Below are positions 15,128 to 23,447 of a stretch of 64,000 bases of DNA, in pieces. This DNA is from Planococcus maritimus (GTDB lineage: Bacteria > Bacillota > Bacilli > Bacillales_A > Planococcaceae), in NCBI RefSeq assembly GCF_001687625.2, contig NZ_CP016538.2:3130501-3194500 (forward strand), read 5' to 3'. The notes beneath the pieces are model-generated. The model saw only the letters and a program-made list of their open reading frames with translations, made no database searches and was not told the origin of the DNA. How positions within the stretch are numbered: position 1 is the stretch's first letter; each line of letters opens with the position of its first letter. A program made the translations under genes and the position numbers.

Positions 15128-16447
15128 TTGAACACATGGTCCAAATGGTTCGTCGCAGCATTATCCGCTGTTTTGGCGCTATCAATTTTCTTGCCAACAG
15201 CCAGTGCTGATAAATTGTCCGACCTCGAAAAAGAAAAACAACAGGTCGAGCAAGAAAAGAACAACTTGAATTCCGAAATCCAGTCAAAAAACAATGCCAT
15301 TGTCGAAAATCAAACAGAGCTTGAAAAAATTATGAACAAAATACAAGAATTGAACAGCGAAATCGAAGAAACACAAGGTAAAATTGACGCCGTGCAAGCA
15401 CAAATCGATCAAACGAAAGTCGAAATCGATGAATTGAAAGAATCGATCGAAGAACTCGAACGCAAAATCGCAGAACGCGAAGAACTGTTAAAAGAACGGG
15501 CACGTGCTATCCAAATGAGCGGTGGCTCTGTTGATTACATCGATGTATTGCTTGGGGCGAACAGCTTTGTCGATTTTATCGACCGCGCTTCAGCCGTTAA
15601 CACATTGATCGAGGCAGACCGTGACATCATGCGTGAACAAGCAGCTGACAAAAAGTTGCTGGCTGAACAAAAAGCAGAAGTTGAAGAAAAACTCGCGAAG
15701 CAAGAAAGCCAAAAAGCAGAACTTGTGGACTTGAAAGATTCATTGGACGCACAAAAGAAAAAGCAAGACGATTTGCAGGATGATTTGAAAGCAGAACAGA
15801 AACGCCTAGCAAAAGAAAAATCAAAACTTGAAGAAGAGCATGCAGAAGCGATGAACATTAGTTCTTCACTTGAAAAGAAAATCGGCAAAGAACAAGCTCG
15901 TCTAGCGGAAATCGCGCGTAAAGCCGAAGAAAAACGCAAAGCGGAAGAAGCCGCAGCACGTAAAGCGGCAGCTAAAAAAGCAGCACAATCTAACGCTTCT
16001 GCAGCAACGGTTACACAAGCAGCAGCACCTACATCAAGCTCTGGATTTATTCGTCCGGCAGCTGGCCGTCATACTTCAGGATTTGGTGGCCGTGATATCG
16101 GCGACGGAGCTGAAACGCATCTTGGCTTCGATATCGCCAACGTCCCTGGAACACCAATCCACGCAGCAGCAAGCGGCTATGTCTCTTATGCTGGTTCGAT
16201 GGGCGGCTACGGTAACGTCATTATCGTGACCCACGTCATCAACGGGCAAAACTATGCAACAGCTTATGCACATTTGAACTCCATCAATGTCTCTGTCGGC
16301 CAAGCGGTCTCTCAAGGACAGAACATCGGCGGCATGGGCAACACGGGGCGTTCTACTGGCCCTCACTTACACTTTGAAATCCACATCGGCAGCTGGAACG
16401 GCGCTCGCTCGAACGCAGTCAACCCAGCAGCATATATTGGCGGATAA
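15128..16447 (+). CDS. coiled-coil M23 peptidoglycan hydrolase (CwlO/PcsB-like layout)
   Basis: A 439-residue exported cell-wall hydrolase. It has a signal peptide (residues 1 to about 27, ending TASA), then about 220 residues of Glu/Lys/Gln-rich coiled coil, an Ala/Lys-rich linker, and a C-terminal LytM/M23 domain. The domain has its zinc motifs: His-x3-Asp in THLGFD and His-x-His in GPHLHFEIH. In this layout the coil usually contacts FtsX, which gates the hydrolase. The domain is M23 rather than the NlpC/P60 domain of CwlO itself. TTG start with AAAGGAG upstream. Confidence 0.92.
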   Translation: MNTWSKWFVAALSAVLALSIFLPTASADKLSDLEKEKQQVEQEKNNLNSEIQSKNNAIVENQTELEKIMNKIQELNSEIEETQGKIDAVQAQIDQTKVEIDELKESIEELERKIAEREELLKERARAIQMSGGSVDYIDVLLGANSFVDFIDRASAVNTLIEADRDIMREQAADKKLLAEQKAEVEEKLAKQESQKAELVDLKDSLDAQKKKQDDLQDDLKAEQKRLAKEKSKLEEEHAEAMNISSSLEKKIGKEQARLAEIARKAEEKRKAEEAAARKAAAKKAAQSNASAATVTQAAAPTSSSGFIRPAAGRHTSGFGGRDIGDGAETHLGFDIANVPGTPIHAAASGYVSYAGSMGGYGNVIIVTHVINGQNYATAYAHLNSINVSVGQAVSQGQNIGGMGNTGRSTGPHLHFEIHIGSWNGARSNAVNPAAYIGG

Positions 16448-16467
16448 TTAAAATCCGTTATAAATAG

Positions 16468-16505
16468 AAGGTAGTATCCGAAAACTTCGGGTACTGCCTT
16501 TTTTG
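16468..16505 (+). terminator. rho-independent terminator after the M23 hydrolase
   Basis: AAGGTAGTATCCG with CGGGTACTGCCTT followed by TTTTTTG. Confidence 0.85.
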
Positions 16506-16641
16506 TTTATATTGGATTTAGCTAAAAAGTTAAATTTTCCCTTTTGTATGTTAGACTGGAGGAAATAAACAGATTTCTTTCGATACAGTAGGATCTATTT
16601 ATCATTAGAGGAGGCGATTCGTTCTGTGGAGAAAAGTCAAT

Positions 16642-16851
16642 ATGGGTATGGGGATTGTTGCCATACTTCTTTTAGTGTTGCTATTAAGCGGCAATGAATT
16701 CAAGCCTTTCCCGAATTTCATCTTCGCTTTTTTGGCATTGATGTTTTTAGTGCAAAGCATCGAAAGCTTTCAGGAAAACAAAAGATGGGAAGGCTCGCTC
16801 TTGGGTTTTGTTTCCTTGATTTCTCTTTTGATCGTCGCCACTAGTTTTTGA
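16642..16851 (+). CDS. small membrane protein, DUF3953-like
   Basis: A 69-residue product with two to three hydrophobic helices separated by a charged SFQENKRWE loop. The pattern resembles the DUF3953 family of short Bacillus membrane proteins of unknown function. GAGGAGG lies about 30 bases upstream of the annotated ATG, so translation may start at an in-frame CTG at 16624, which would add six residues. Single gene. Confidence 0.6.
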   Translation: MGMGIVAILLLVLLLSGNEFKPFPNFIFAFLALMFLVQSIESFQENKRWEGSLLGFVSLISLLIVATSF

Positions 16852-17007
16852 GTCATCAAATACAATTTCCTAGCACATAATTTTTCGAACGAAATCCCGG
16901 ATCAGCAAATTTTGTATCCTTGTCTTACTAATGGTTTCACTGTTTGTTTTGGGGATTTGATTTATTAAATAAAAGAGTTAACCAATTTCTGAAAAAGAGG
17001 TGCAGTA

Positions 17008-17301
17008 ATGGATTCTGATTCAGTGAAAAAAGAGAAAAAGATCAACAGCCCCTACTTCCCTTTAAGTATCGGCGCTATTGGGATGTTGCTGCTAACTTTT
17101 GGCATCTTTGAATTGTTTCTCGACGATATTGATATGAATCTGACACCCGCCCAGTTTCTTCTGCCATCTTCGGGCCTAATCATCTTAGTGCACTATATTT
17201 ATTACTTAGAAAGAAAAGCGGGCATCAGCAATAAGTTGATCTGGATCCGGGCGTTGGCGATTATTCTAGTTCTGGCGGTGGGAGCGTACATAGCTTATTA
17301 A
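17008..17301 (+). CDS. hypothetical membrane protein (97 aa)
   Basis: A 97-residue protein with a basic N terminus (SVKKEKKIN) and three predicted membrane helices (about residues 18-38, 48-64 and 76-96). The second helix is followed by a basic YYLERKAG loop. AGAGGTG is well placed before the ATG. The family is not recognised. It stands alone between AT-rich spacers. Confidence 0.65.
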   Translation: MDSDSVKKEKKINSPYFPLSIGAIGMLLLTFGIFELFLDDIDMNLTPAQFLLPSSGLIILVHYIYYLERKAGISNKLIWIRALAIILVLAVGAYIAY

Positions 17302-17519
17302 GCGGAGGTATTCTCGGAAGTTAGAAGTTCTTCTATGAAACAGAAATTACTATCCATTGTTTCTGTTGCTTCTCACATTCTATTCATTGAGAGTTCCACT
17401 TTCAGGCACGCAATCAACTGACTGCAAAATAGAATTAGAAGGCTGTACATGGTTTTTGCCGTCGCGACCTTAAACGGCTTTGGGTTTTTATCTGTCGGAC
17501 ACACATCGAAAGTACTCAT

Positions 17520-17569
17520 AAAAAAAGATTGCCTCCTGCTGTGAAAATATCAGGAGGCAATCTTTTTTA
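17520..17569. terminator. strong terminator after panB
   Basis: AAAAAAGATTGCCTCCTG with CAGGAGGCAATCTTTTTT, T-runs on both strands. It abuts the panB stop codon, so no panC or panD is co-transcribed here. Confidence 0.9.
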
Positions 17570-18400
17570 TTTCGAGCCATACAGCTGCTCGAGCTCTTCT
17601 TCTTTCATCGTGAAGCGGTGCTGCTCTTTCGGGAACGCGCCGCTTTTCACTTCTTCGACGTATTGGCTGAGCCCTTGTTGCATGGTCTCGCCTGCTTCTG
17701 CGTAAGACTGGACGAATTTCGGCAAATGGTGCGAGCCGTATTTGACGGTGTCGTGGTAAACGAGCACTTGCCCGTCGGTTTCGCTGCCGGCGCCGATGCC
17801 GATGACCGGGATCTTCAGTTCTTGTGTCACTTGTTCGGCCAATTGATGCGGGATGCATTCAAGTACGAGCATGCAGGCGCCTGCCGCTTCGCACGCTTTG
17901 GCGTCTTCGATCAATTTCTTGGCGGCGCTTGCAGTTTTGCCTTGCACTTTATAGCCACCGAGGACAGCGGCGGATTGGGGCAATAAGCCGAGATGGGCGA
18001 CGATTGGAATACCCGCCCCGACGAGCTTACGCGTTACTTCGAGCACTTCCCCTGCACCTTCAAGTTTCAAAGCTTGTGCGTTTGTTTCTTGGAAAATTCG
18101 CATGGCATTTTCAAGCGTACGGTCCCAGCTTCCATGGAACGAGCCGAACGGCATATCAACGACGAGAAAGGTATCCGTCGCTCCTCTTCGCGCTGCTTTT
18201 CCGTGATGGACCATGTCTTCGACAGTCACTTTGACGGTCGAATCGTAGCCGAGTACGACCATGCCGAGCGAGTCGCCGACTAGCAGCACGTCCACGCCTG
18301 CTGCTTGGGCAATCTTAGCGGACGGGTAATCGTAAGCCGTCAGCATCGCGATTTTATCCCCTTGTTTTTTCATTTTGATTAATGAAGCTGTATTTTCCAT
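17567..18400 (-). CDS. panB: 3-methyl-2-oxobutanoate hydroxymethyltransferase
   Basis: First committed enzyme of pantothenate (coenzyme A) synthesis; it adds a hydroxymethyl group from methylene-tetrahydrofolate to ketoisovalerate. The 277-residue product shows the family blocks: [32 protein letters not shown] (metal-binding Asp), DMPFGSF, the KLEGAGEV lysine/glutamate region, and IGIGAG near the C terminus. MENTAS was chosen as start because AAGGAG is seven bases upstream. It is not followed by panC and panD, unlike the usual panBCD order. A terminator-bearing leader precedes it. Confidence 0.95.
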   Translation of the reverse strand: MENTASLIKMKKQGDKIAMLTAYDYPSAKIAQAAGVDVLLVGDSLGMVVLGYDSTVKVTVEDMVHHGKAARRGATDTFLVVDMPFGSFHGSWDRTLENAMRIFQETNAQALKLEGAGEVLEVTRKLVGAGIPIVAHLGLLPQSAAVLGGYKVQGKTASAAKKLIEDAKACEAAGACMLVLECIPHQLAEQVTQELKIPVIGIGAGSETDGQVLVYHDTVKYGSHHLPKFVQSYAEAGETMQQGLSQYVEEVKSGAFPKEQHRFTMKEEELEQLYGSK

Positions 18401-18430
18401 TGTTTTCTCCTTCCGGGAAGGAAACCTTTG

Positions 18431-18560
18431 AAAAAAGCCCGCCGCAAAAAATCGCGGACGGACAGAATTGGATTGTGTCGGTTTCTCCGTCCCTGTCATG
18501 TTCAGATCAAGGCAGATCTATTGAGTTGTAAAGCTTTCTTACAGGTGCAGTTCCTTGCAG
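18431..18560 (-). promoter_or_regulatory. panB leader with terminator and antiterminator
   Basis: On the minus strand a GC-rich hairpin (CCGTCCGC with GCGGCGGG, 18431-18463) followed by TTTTTT lies about 30 bases before panB. Its 5' arm TCCGTCC (18456-18462) is also complementary to GGACGGA (18486-18492), giving a mutually exclusive antiterminator. A promoter-like TATAGT is at about 18581. Firmicute panB genes are known to carry the pan RNA motif; I cannot confirm this leader matches its consensus. Confidence 0.55.
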
Positions 18561-18606
18561 ATACCGCCCTATTTTTACTATAGCAGATGCAAAGACTAGC
18601 TGAAAG

Positions 18607-19077
18607 TCAGTCATCTTTTGTCATCACCTGGAATGCGGCTTGGGCGGTTTGGAACTCCCCGACTTTCACGAATCCAAATTTTTCGTACAAACGGATCGCG
18701 CGTGCATTGAACTGGGCGACGGTCAGGCGCAGGGGATATCCGGGATGGCGCTCGTTGATTTCATTGAGCAGAAAATCTAGAAACGCAGCTCCCCGGCCCG
18801 CTCCGGTTTTGTCCGGCTTCATGCCGAGCCCGATATCGACAGGGCCCACCGAATAAGCGTTCGCTTCATGGCCAGCTGGCACTTGCGCTCCCTTGCCCGT
18901 GCAATAAAAGCCGAATAATTCATCACTTTCCGTCACCATAAGGTAGCTGCCATTCATTAGTTCATTCAAACTTTCCGCTGTCGCTTGTCCGTTATAGAAA
19001 TCGTATGGATGCGGATAGCGCCAGGAGAGAATCTCACGCGCACCCGTTTCTGTCATCGCGTGTTTTTTAAAGTTCAC
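18607..19077 (-). CDS. GNAT-family N-acetyltransferase
   Basis: A 156-residue single-domain acetyltransferase. The acetyl-CoA binding loop is visible as KTGAGRGAAFLDFLL, followed by the beta-bulge region LRLTVAQFNARAIRLYEKFGF and a final FQTAQ segment. It should transfer an acetyl group from acetyl-CoA to an amine; the substrate is unknown. It starts with a GTG whose TGA overlap with the upstream stop (GTGA) implies translational coupling to the methyltransferase-HIT gene. An ATG seven codons later is an alternative start. Confidence 0.88.
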   Translation of the reverse strand: MNFKKHAMTETGAREILSWRYPHPYDFYNGQATAESLNELMNGSYLMVTESDELFGFYCTGKGAQVPAGHEANAYSVGPVDIGLGMKPDKTGAGRGAAFLDFLLNEINERHPGYPLRLTVAQFNARAIRLYEKFGFVKVGEFQTAQAAFQVMTKDD

Positions 19078-20099
19078 CGTGCGTCGCCGCTTTGGCCAGG
19101 ACGGCGGTTTTCAGGTTTTTTCAGCCAGTGGCGCAAGCCTTTGCCGGCATAAGGTTCATCGTCAAAGCGCGGGATGACGTGAAGATGGCTATGGCCGATT
19201 GATTGATTCGACGCTTCGCCAACATTCCAGCCAAGCGTATAGCCGCCCGGGGCTAATTGATCGAGTAAAGGTTTGGCCATCACTAACAGTTCTTGTGTTT
19301 CCTGCCATTCTGTTTGCGTCAGCTCAAACGGTGACATGCGATGCTGTTTTGGGACAATGACACCCGACCCTTCAAGCACATTTTGCGCTTTTTCATGCTG
19401 CAAAAACCAGCAAGCTTCAGTTTCGAACACGATGCGTTGATCCGCGTCATAAACCGGGTGACAAAAAGGGCATTCCGGCCGCACTTGGATCACGGCGCCA
19501 CAATGGGAATGGGCATTGAACTCGCAAATTGCAATATTGGATAAGGCCGCTTTAAGCTCATCAAACACGAGATACGCTTCGTCCCCATCCCAGACGTTTT
19601 CGTATTCATTCTGGCAAGCTAGGCGGTCATCTGCCGTGCGAAAAGCGATATCACCAATCCATAGCGAGCCGCCCGGTGCCAGCCTTTTCAGCAATTGCTT
19701 GAGAAAGCTCCATTTTTCAGCGTCTTCCAAATGATGAAGCGCGTAGGTACTGACGATGCAGTCAAAATAAAGCCCGTCAAAAGCAGGCGGCAAGCCATTC
19801 GCCATATCCCATTCCACCAGCTGCGCTTCTGGCATTTTCTTCTCGGCACGCTCGATCATTTCAGAAGAAAAATCGATGCCATAAATGCGATGTCCTTTTT
19901 CATATAAAGCAGACGCCAATGCACCGGTCCCAAAACCGATGTCTAAAACCGTAGCTTGTTGTTTATGGTCAACGCCTTCAAATATCTCTGTTAACACATC
20001 ACCGTAGCCAGCAAACGGATACGTCCCTTGACGTTCGCTTTCACGAACTGTCTCGTCGTATTCCGCTGCCCATTCGTTGAATCCTTGTTTTCCTAACAT
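19074..20099 (-). CDS. fused class I SAM methyltransferase and HIT-family protein
   Basis: A 341-residue two-domain protein. Residues 1 to about 205 form a class I SAM methyltransferase with motif I VLDIGFGTGA (51-60), an acidic IDFSSEM end of strand 2 and an APGGSLWIGD block, resembling YrrT. Residues from about 208 form a HIT domain: zinc-type CPFC (Cys210, Cys213) and the nucleotide-binding histidine triad at His303, His305 and His307. HIT proteins hydrolyse nucleotidyl conjugates. The frame is open throughout, so the fusion appears real. The joint function is not known to me. Confidence 0.9.
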   Translation of the reverse strand: MLGKQGFNEWAAEYDETVRESERQGTYPFAGYGDVLTEIFEGVDHKQQATVLDIGFGTGALASALYEKGHRIYGIDFSSEMIERAEKKMPEAQLVEWDMANGLPPAFDGLYFDCIVSTYALHHLEDAEKWSFLKQLLKRLAPGGSLWIGDIAFRTADDRLACQNEYENVWDGDEAYLVFDELKAALSNIAICEFNAHSHCGAVIQVRPECPFCHPVYDADQRIVFETEACWFLQHEKAQNVLEGSGVIVPKQHRMSPFELTQTEWQETQELLVMAKPLLDQLAPGGYTLGWNVGEASNQSIGHSHLHVIPRFDDEPYAGKGLRHWLKKPENRRPGQSGDAR

Positions 20100-20114
20100 C
20101 TTGCCGCTTCCCTT

Positions 20115-20678
20115 CTAGTCCTCATTTCTTTCTTGCTGCGGTCTCCATTCCGGGGCCAATAGCGAAAAAACCAGTGCATCGTGCGACTCGCCTCGTTGAT
20201 GCAAATAGCCACGCAGCCGCCCTTCTTCCTTAAAGCCTAGTTTAGTCAATAACCGGTTCGAGCCCATATTGGCCGGGTAAGTCGTCGCACCCACCCGGTA
20301 AAGTCCCAGCTCGTTGAAAGCATAGTCCAGGACAGCTGAGAGCGCTTCTTCCATCAGCCCTTTGCGCCAATAATCTGGATGCAGCTCGTACCCGACTTCG
20401 GTTTTTTTCGAGCGCAGCTGAAGTTGATTAAATCCGATGGTTCCGATCAATTCCTCTTCCCCGCGCAACCGGATGCCCCAGCGCATGCCGCGCCTAAATT
20501 CAAACACGACGCGAAAAGCGCGGATCATTTCGAGCGCTTCTTCTTTTTCCAATAATCGGTCCATGCCGTAATAATACGTGACGTCTTCACGCTGCAACAA
20601 CGCGAAAAAGCGGTCAGTGTCTTGTTCTGTAATTTCCGTCAGCAATAACCGCTCTGTCTCAAGTATAGGAAATTGCAT
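20115..20678 (-). CDS. GNAT-family N-acetyltransferase (RimJ/RimL-like)
   Basis: A 187-residue acetyltransferase of the RimJ/RimL/YdaF type: it opens LETERLLLTEIT, has a GTIGFNQLQL strand and ELHPDYWRKGLMEEAL at the acetyl-CoA loop, and ANMGSNRLLTKLGFKEEG near the end. Members acetylate protein N termini or small molecules. The start at MQFPI was chosen because AAGGAG is seven bases upstream; it overlaps the end of the preceding acetyltransferase gene by 20 bases, so the two are coupled. Confidence 0.9.
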   Translation of the reverse strand: MQFPILETERLLLTEITEQDTDRFFALLQREDVTYYYGMDRLLEKEEALEMIRAFRVVFEFRRGMRWGIRLRGEEELIGTIGFNQLQLRSKKTEVGYELHPDYWRKGLMEEALSAVLDYAFNELGLYRVGATTYPANMGSNRLLTKLGFKEEGRLRGYLHQRGESHDALVFSLLAPEWRPQQERNED

Positions 20679-21198
20679 GCCATCGCTCCTTTTGTACCCG
20701 GTAAATGAGTACGGTTTGTCCATTTCGTAAAATCGGTTCGCCGCATGCCATGCCGAGTGATTCGGCTACTCTTCTGGAAGCTTGGTTTGCCGGTTGAATA
20801 AGGGAAATAAGCGCCTGTTGCCCGTGCTTCGCAAATCCTCGTCCACATAGCAGCCTGGCCGCTTCACTAGCATAGCCAAAGCCCCAAAATTCCGGGGCGA
20901 GCCAGTAGCCGACTTCGAGTTCGTTTTGGCCACCTACGACTTGCGGCACCAATCCGGCATGACCAATTCGCTTGCCGTCTTCTTTCCGAATCAACAACAA
21001 TAAGCCGTATTCAGGATGATCCTGGTACATGCGGTAGACCCAATAGAGAAACTCCAATGCCTGCTGGCGGCTTTTCACTTGGCCGTTCCCGATATGCCTC
21101 ATGACTTCCTGCTGTCTCACTAAAGAATAGAGAAATTCAAAATCCTCATCCCGGTAACGGCGCAACAGCAAGCGCTCGCTCTCCAATTCCATCTCCAC
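20659..21198 (-). CDS. GNAT-family N-acetyltransferase
   Basis: A second RimJ/RimL-like acetyltransferase (179 aa) opening ESERLLLRRYRDEDF, with LEVGYWLAPEFWGFGYASEA at the acetyl-CoA site and NQASRRVAESLGM near the end. It is clearly homologous to the next gene downstream in layout but not a close copy. The GTG at 21198 follows GAGAGGGG; an ATG two codons later is equally possible. First of four linked genes: two acetyltransferases, the methyltransferase-HIT fusion and a third acetyltransferase. Confidence 0.88.
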   Translation of the reverse strand: MEMELESERLLLRRYRDEDFEFLYSLVRQQEVMRHIGNGQVKSRQQALEFLYWVYRMYQDHPEYGLLLLIRKEDGKRIGHAGLVPQVVGGQNELEVGYWLAPEFWGFGYASEAARLLCGRGFAKHGQQALISLIQPANQASRRVAESLGMACGEPILRNGQTVLIYRVQKERWHAISYT

Positions 21199-21246
21199 TT
21201 GCCCCTCTCCGCCGTTTCACGTGAAACATTTTTCTGACAACTTTCA

Positions 21247-21699
21247 TTAGCGAAGCCGATTGCTGTCCAGTTTTTCAATCGTTTGATAGTCCTTAGACTT
21301 CCAAAGTTCGAGATCGTTGCGCTCAGCAAATTGCGATAAATCCCCAAACAATCCGTCGCCGAATAAAGCGAAGCGCAAATTGACGCCTTTTTTCACACGG
21401 ACTACTGCCACTTTCGAAGCCCAATTGCTGCGCTTGAACTCAATTCGGTGAATCTCCTCTATATATACTGTTTTATAGTAAAGCGGCGCGCTCCATAATT
21501 CGACTCGGTAAACGATATTGCTGCCCCGGACCTTGACGAGCACTTTGATAAATAGCCCAAGAACAATGAGGGCCGAGACGAATAGTTGGATATACAATGC
21601 GAAGCCATTCGGAAACGAGTTCAAGAGCAGCGGCGGTAAATTGACCGCCATTAACATGATGATAAGCAGCCAGCGCTGTACTTTTCCTTGGTGGACCAT
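21247..21699 (-). CDS. hypothetical membrane protein with possible PH-like C-terminal domain
   Basis: A 150-residue product with two N-terminal membrane helices (about residues 8-26 and 36-54) and a C-terminal soluble part. That part alternates short strands (NIVYRVELW, YKTVYIEEIHRIEF, VAVVRVKKGVNLRFALF) and resembles a small bacterial PH-like fold. The assignment is weak. The start at MVHQG has GGGGGAG upstream. It follows three DUF4181 genes in the same direction with a 29-base gap and is probably co-transcribed with them. Confidence 0.65.
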   Translation of the reverse strand: MVHQGKVQRWLLIIMLMAVNLPPLLLNSFPNGFALYIQLFVSALIVLGLFIKVLVKVRGSNIVYRVELWSAPLYYKTVYIEEIHRIEFKRSNWASKVAVVRVKKGVNLRFALFGDGLFGDLSQFAERNDLELWKSKDYQTIEKLDSNRLR

Positions 21700-21728
21700 A
21701 GCGCTCTCCCCCTTCTTCCAAGCTTCCT

Positions 21729-22202
21729 TCAATCCAATCCATCAAAAAGAACATCAATGAAGTTGGGTAAAAAAATATATCCACTTATGAAAACGATGAT
21801 GAGCGCAATCGGGAATTGCATTAACGTGAATTTATAATCGTTCGGGTTATCGGAATGCTTTTTTTCCATATAAGCGGTATAGGTGTCCTGGAGCAATCCC
21901 ATAACCACCAGTGCCATGAACGGAACAAACGGCCCGTCCTCATAAAACAAAAAAAAGACAATGAGAAAAATTGCTGCACCGCCCCAGCGGAAATAGGCAT
22001 CTCCTTTTTGATGTTGGCTGTTCACGTAATTCGATGACGGGGCAAAAAACTTTTTACGCCGGACACCCAAAATTTTTCTCAGGACCCAATTCACCAAAAA
22101 TACGATCAACCCGACAATCACGATAAAACCAAGAATTCCCCACATCTCACCTGTTTGCATCCCAGAATAATCTGGGCCATACATTCGGTTCACGCCATCC
22201 AT
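21729..22202 (-). CDS. DUF4181 membrane protein, paralogue 3 of 3
   Basis: A 157-residue membrane protein with about four helices. It carries the DUF4181 pattern: a first helix ending LRKILGVRRKKFF, a YVNSQHQKGDAYFRWG segment, a third helix followed by an AYMEKKHSDNPNDYKFTL block, and a final helix. Function of the family is unknown. GAGGG precedes the ATG. It is the most divergent of the three copies in its N-terminal region. Confidence 0.82.
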   Translation of the reverse strand: MDGVNRMYGPDYSGMQTGEMWGILGFIVIVGLIVFLVNWVLRKILGVRRKKFFAPSSNYVNSQHQKGDAYFRWGGAAIFLIVFFLFYEDGPFVPFMALVVMGLLQDTYTAYMEKKHSDNPNDYKFTLMQFPIALIIVFISGYIFLPNFIDVLFDGLD

Positions 22203-22225
22203 GTCTATCCCTCACTTTGCTCAAA

Positions 22226-22699
22226 TCAATTTGAAAATATCGATGATAATTCGTCCATAAATAGATTGAATATGTCAGGCGTAAATGTCACAGCGCAAGT
22301 AAGGAAAATAACGATCGAAACGGGATATTCCAGTAAAGTAAATTTATAATCATTTGGATTTTCAGCGTGTTTTTTCTCCAGAAAGGCTTTGAACAACTCT
22401 TGAGGCGCGCTTAGTAAAAATGTAAAAAGGACAAAATAAATAGAGCCTTGTTCAAAACCAAAAACGAGTAGAAACACGATGTATAGCGCTACACTTCCAT
22501 ATCGGAAATAACGTTCCACTTTTTCATGGAACTCATTGACGAAATATCCGTCAGACGAAAACCATTTCTTTCGCTCCACGCCTAGAATTTTTCGCAATAT
22601 CCAGTTGATACAGAAAATAGCAAGCCATGAGACAACAAAAAATGCCGGCAAGCCCAGCATCCATTCAAACGGCGACGTGAAATAAGCCGTTTCCTCCAT
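22226..22699 (-). CDS. DUF4181 membrane protein, paralogue 2 of 3
   Basis: A 157-residue membrane protein with the same blocks as its neighbours: LRKILGVERKKWF, VNEFHEKVERYFRYG, and AFLEKKHAENPNDYKFTL. GGGGGAT sits seven bases before the ATG. The conserved Lys/Arg-rich loop after helix 1 and the acidic/basic EKKHAENPND loop before the last helix are the shared features, so both may be on the same side of the membrane. Confidence 0.82.
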   Translation of the reverse strand: MEETAYFTSPFEWMLGLPAFFVVSWLAIFCINWILRKILGVERKKWFSSDGYFVNEFHEKVERYFRYGSVALYIVFLLVFGFEQGSIYFVLFTFLLSAPQELFKAFLEKKHAENPNDYKFTLLEYPVSIVIFLTCAVTFTPDIFNLFMDELSSIFSN

Positions 22700-22733
22700 G
22701 CCACATCCCCCTATCCATCGGCTAATCCAAAGC

Positions 22734-23183
22734 TCAACTCAGTTGTTTGATAAACACGTCTATCATTTCCGGAAAAAAAGCCCCTGCACAACTGATCAGG
22801 ATGACCATCGAAGCGGGATAATGCAATAGCGTATATTTGTAAGCATTGGGGTTATTGGCATGCTTTTTTTCCATATAAGCATTAAATAGCTCTTGAATCC
22901 CACCGATTAAGATCGTCAATACCATGAAGTACAATGCCCCTTTTTGAAAACCAAAAACGGCGAGCGTGGTGAGATAGAGGGCAAGGTTTCCCCACCTAAA
23001 GTAATTGTTTACTTTTTCGTGGAAGCTGTTGACGAAATTTGAAGAAGGCGAAAACCATTTTTTTCGTTCAACTCCTAAAATCCTTCTTAATAGCCAGCCA
23101 AATCCTGCGATGGCCAAAACCGCCGCGCCAATAAAACCGGCTATCTCCCACACCCAATTATAATCTGTTTCGTAATAGCTCAC
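22734..23183 (-). CDS. DUF4181 membrane protein, paralogue 1 of 3
   Basis: A 149-residue membrane protein, first of the tandem set. It shows LRRILGVERKKWF, VNSFHEKVNNYFRWG and AYMEKKHANNPNAYKYTL. It starts with GTG behind GGGGAGGGG. The three copies are separated by 23-34 bases and differ enough in sequence to be old duplications rather than a recent amplification. A tandem set of related membrane proteins often reflects a need for variants against different partners, but nothing in the neighbourhood identifies such partners. Confidence 0.82.
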   Translation of the reverse strand: MSYYETDYNWVWEIAGFIGAAVLAIAGFGWLLRRILGVERKKWFSPSSNFVNSFHEKVNNYFRWGNLALYLTTLAVFGFQKGALYFMVLTILIGGIQELFNAYMEKKHANNPNAYKYTLLHYPASMVILISCAGAFFPEMIDVFIKQLS

Positions 23184-23353
23184 TGTTCTCCCCTCCCCAT
23201 TCCTGATCGTTTATGCTCAGATTTCTTCTATATAACTATCCTATCACGAGGTTTTGGGAAATTATAGAATATTTTAAACTTTTCTGACTACCATCATTTT
23301 ATTAGGTGTTTTTTTCGCCTTTCTCGCTTTATAATTTTCCCGAGTTCGCTTCT

Positions 23354-23382
23354 TTGACAAAACAATAGGCATAGGCTATCGT
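23354..23382 (+). promoter_or_regulatory. SigmaA promoter of the DAACS transporter gene
   Basis: TTGACA and TATCGT separated by exactly 17 bases, about 65 bases before the start codon. Confidence 0.65.
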
Positions 23383-23447
23383 AATTAAGTCAAATCCGAC
23401 TAAGTTTATATGTTTTTTAAAAATAAAAGAAAATAAAGGAGGCGCTT

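Noticed and set aside
15535..15939. A 134-codon frame on the minus strand opposite the M23 hydrolase
   Set aside because: Shadow of the Lys/Glu-rich coiled coil; Ser/Phe/Ala-rich composition and no ribosome binding site.
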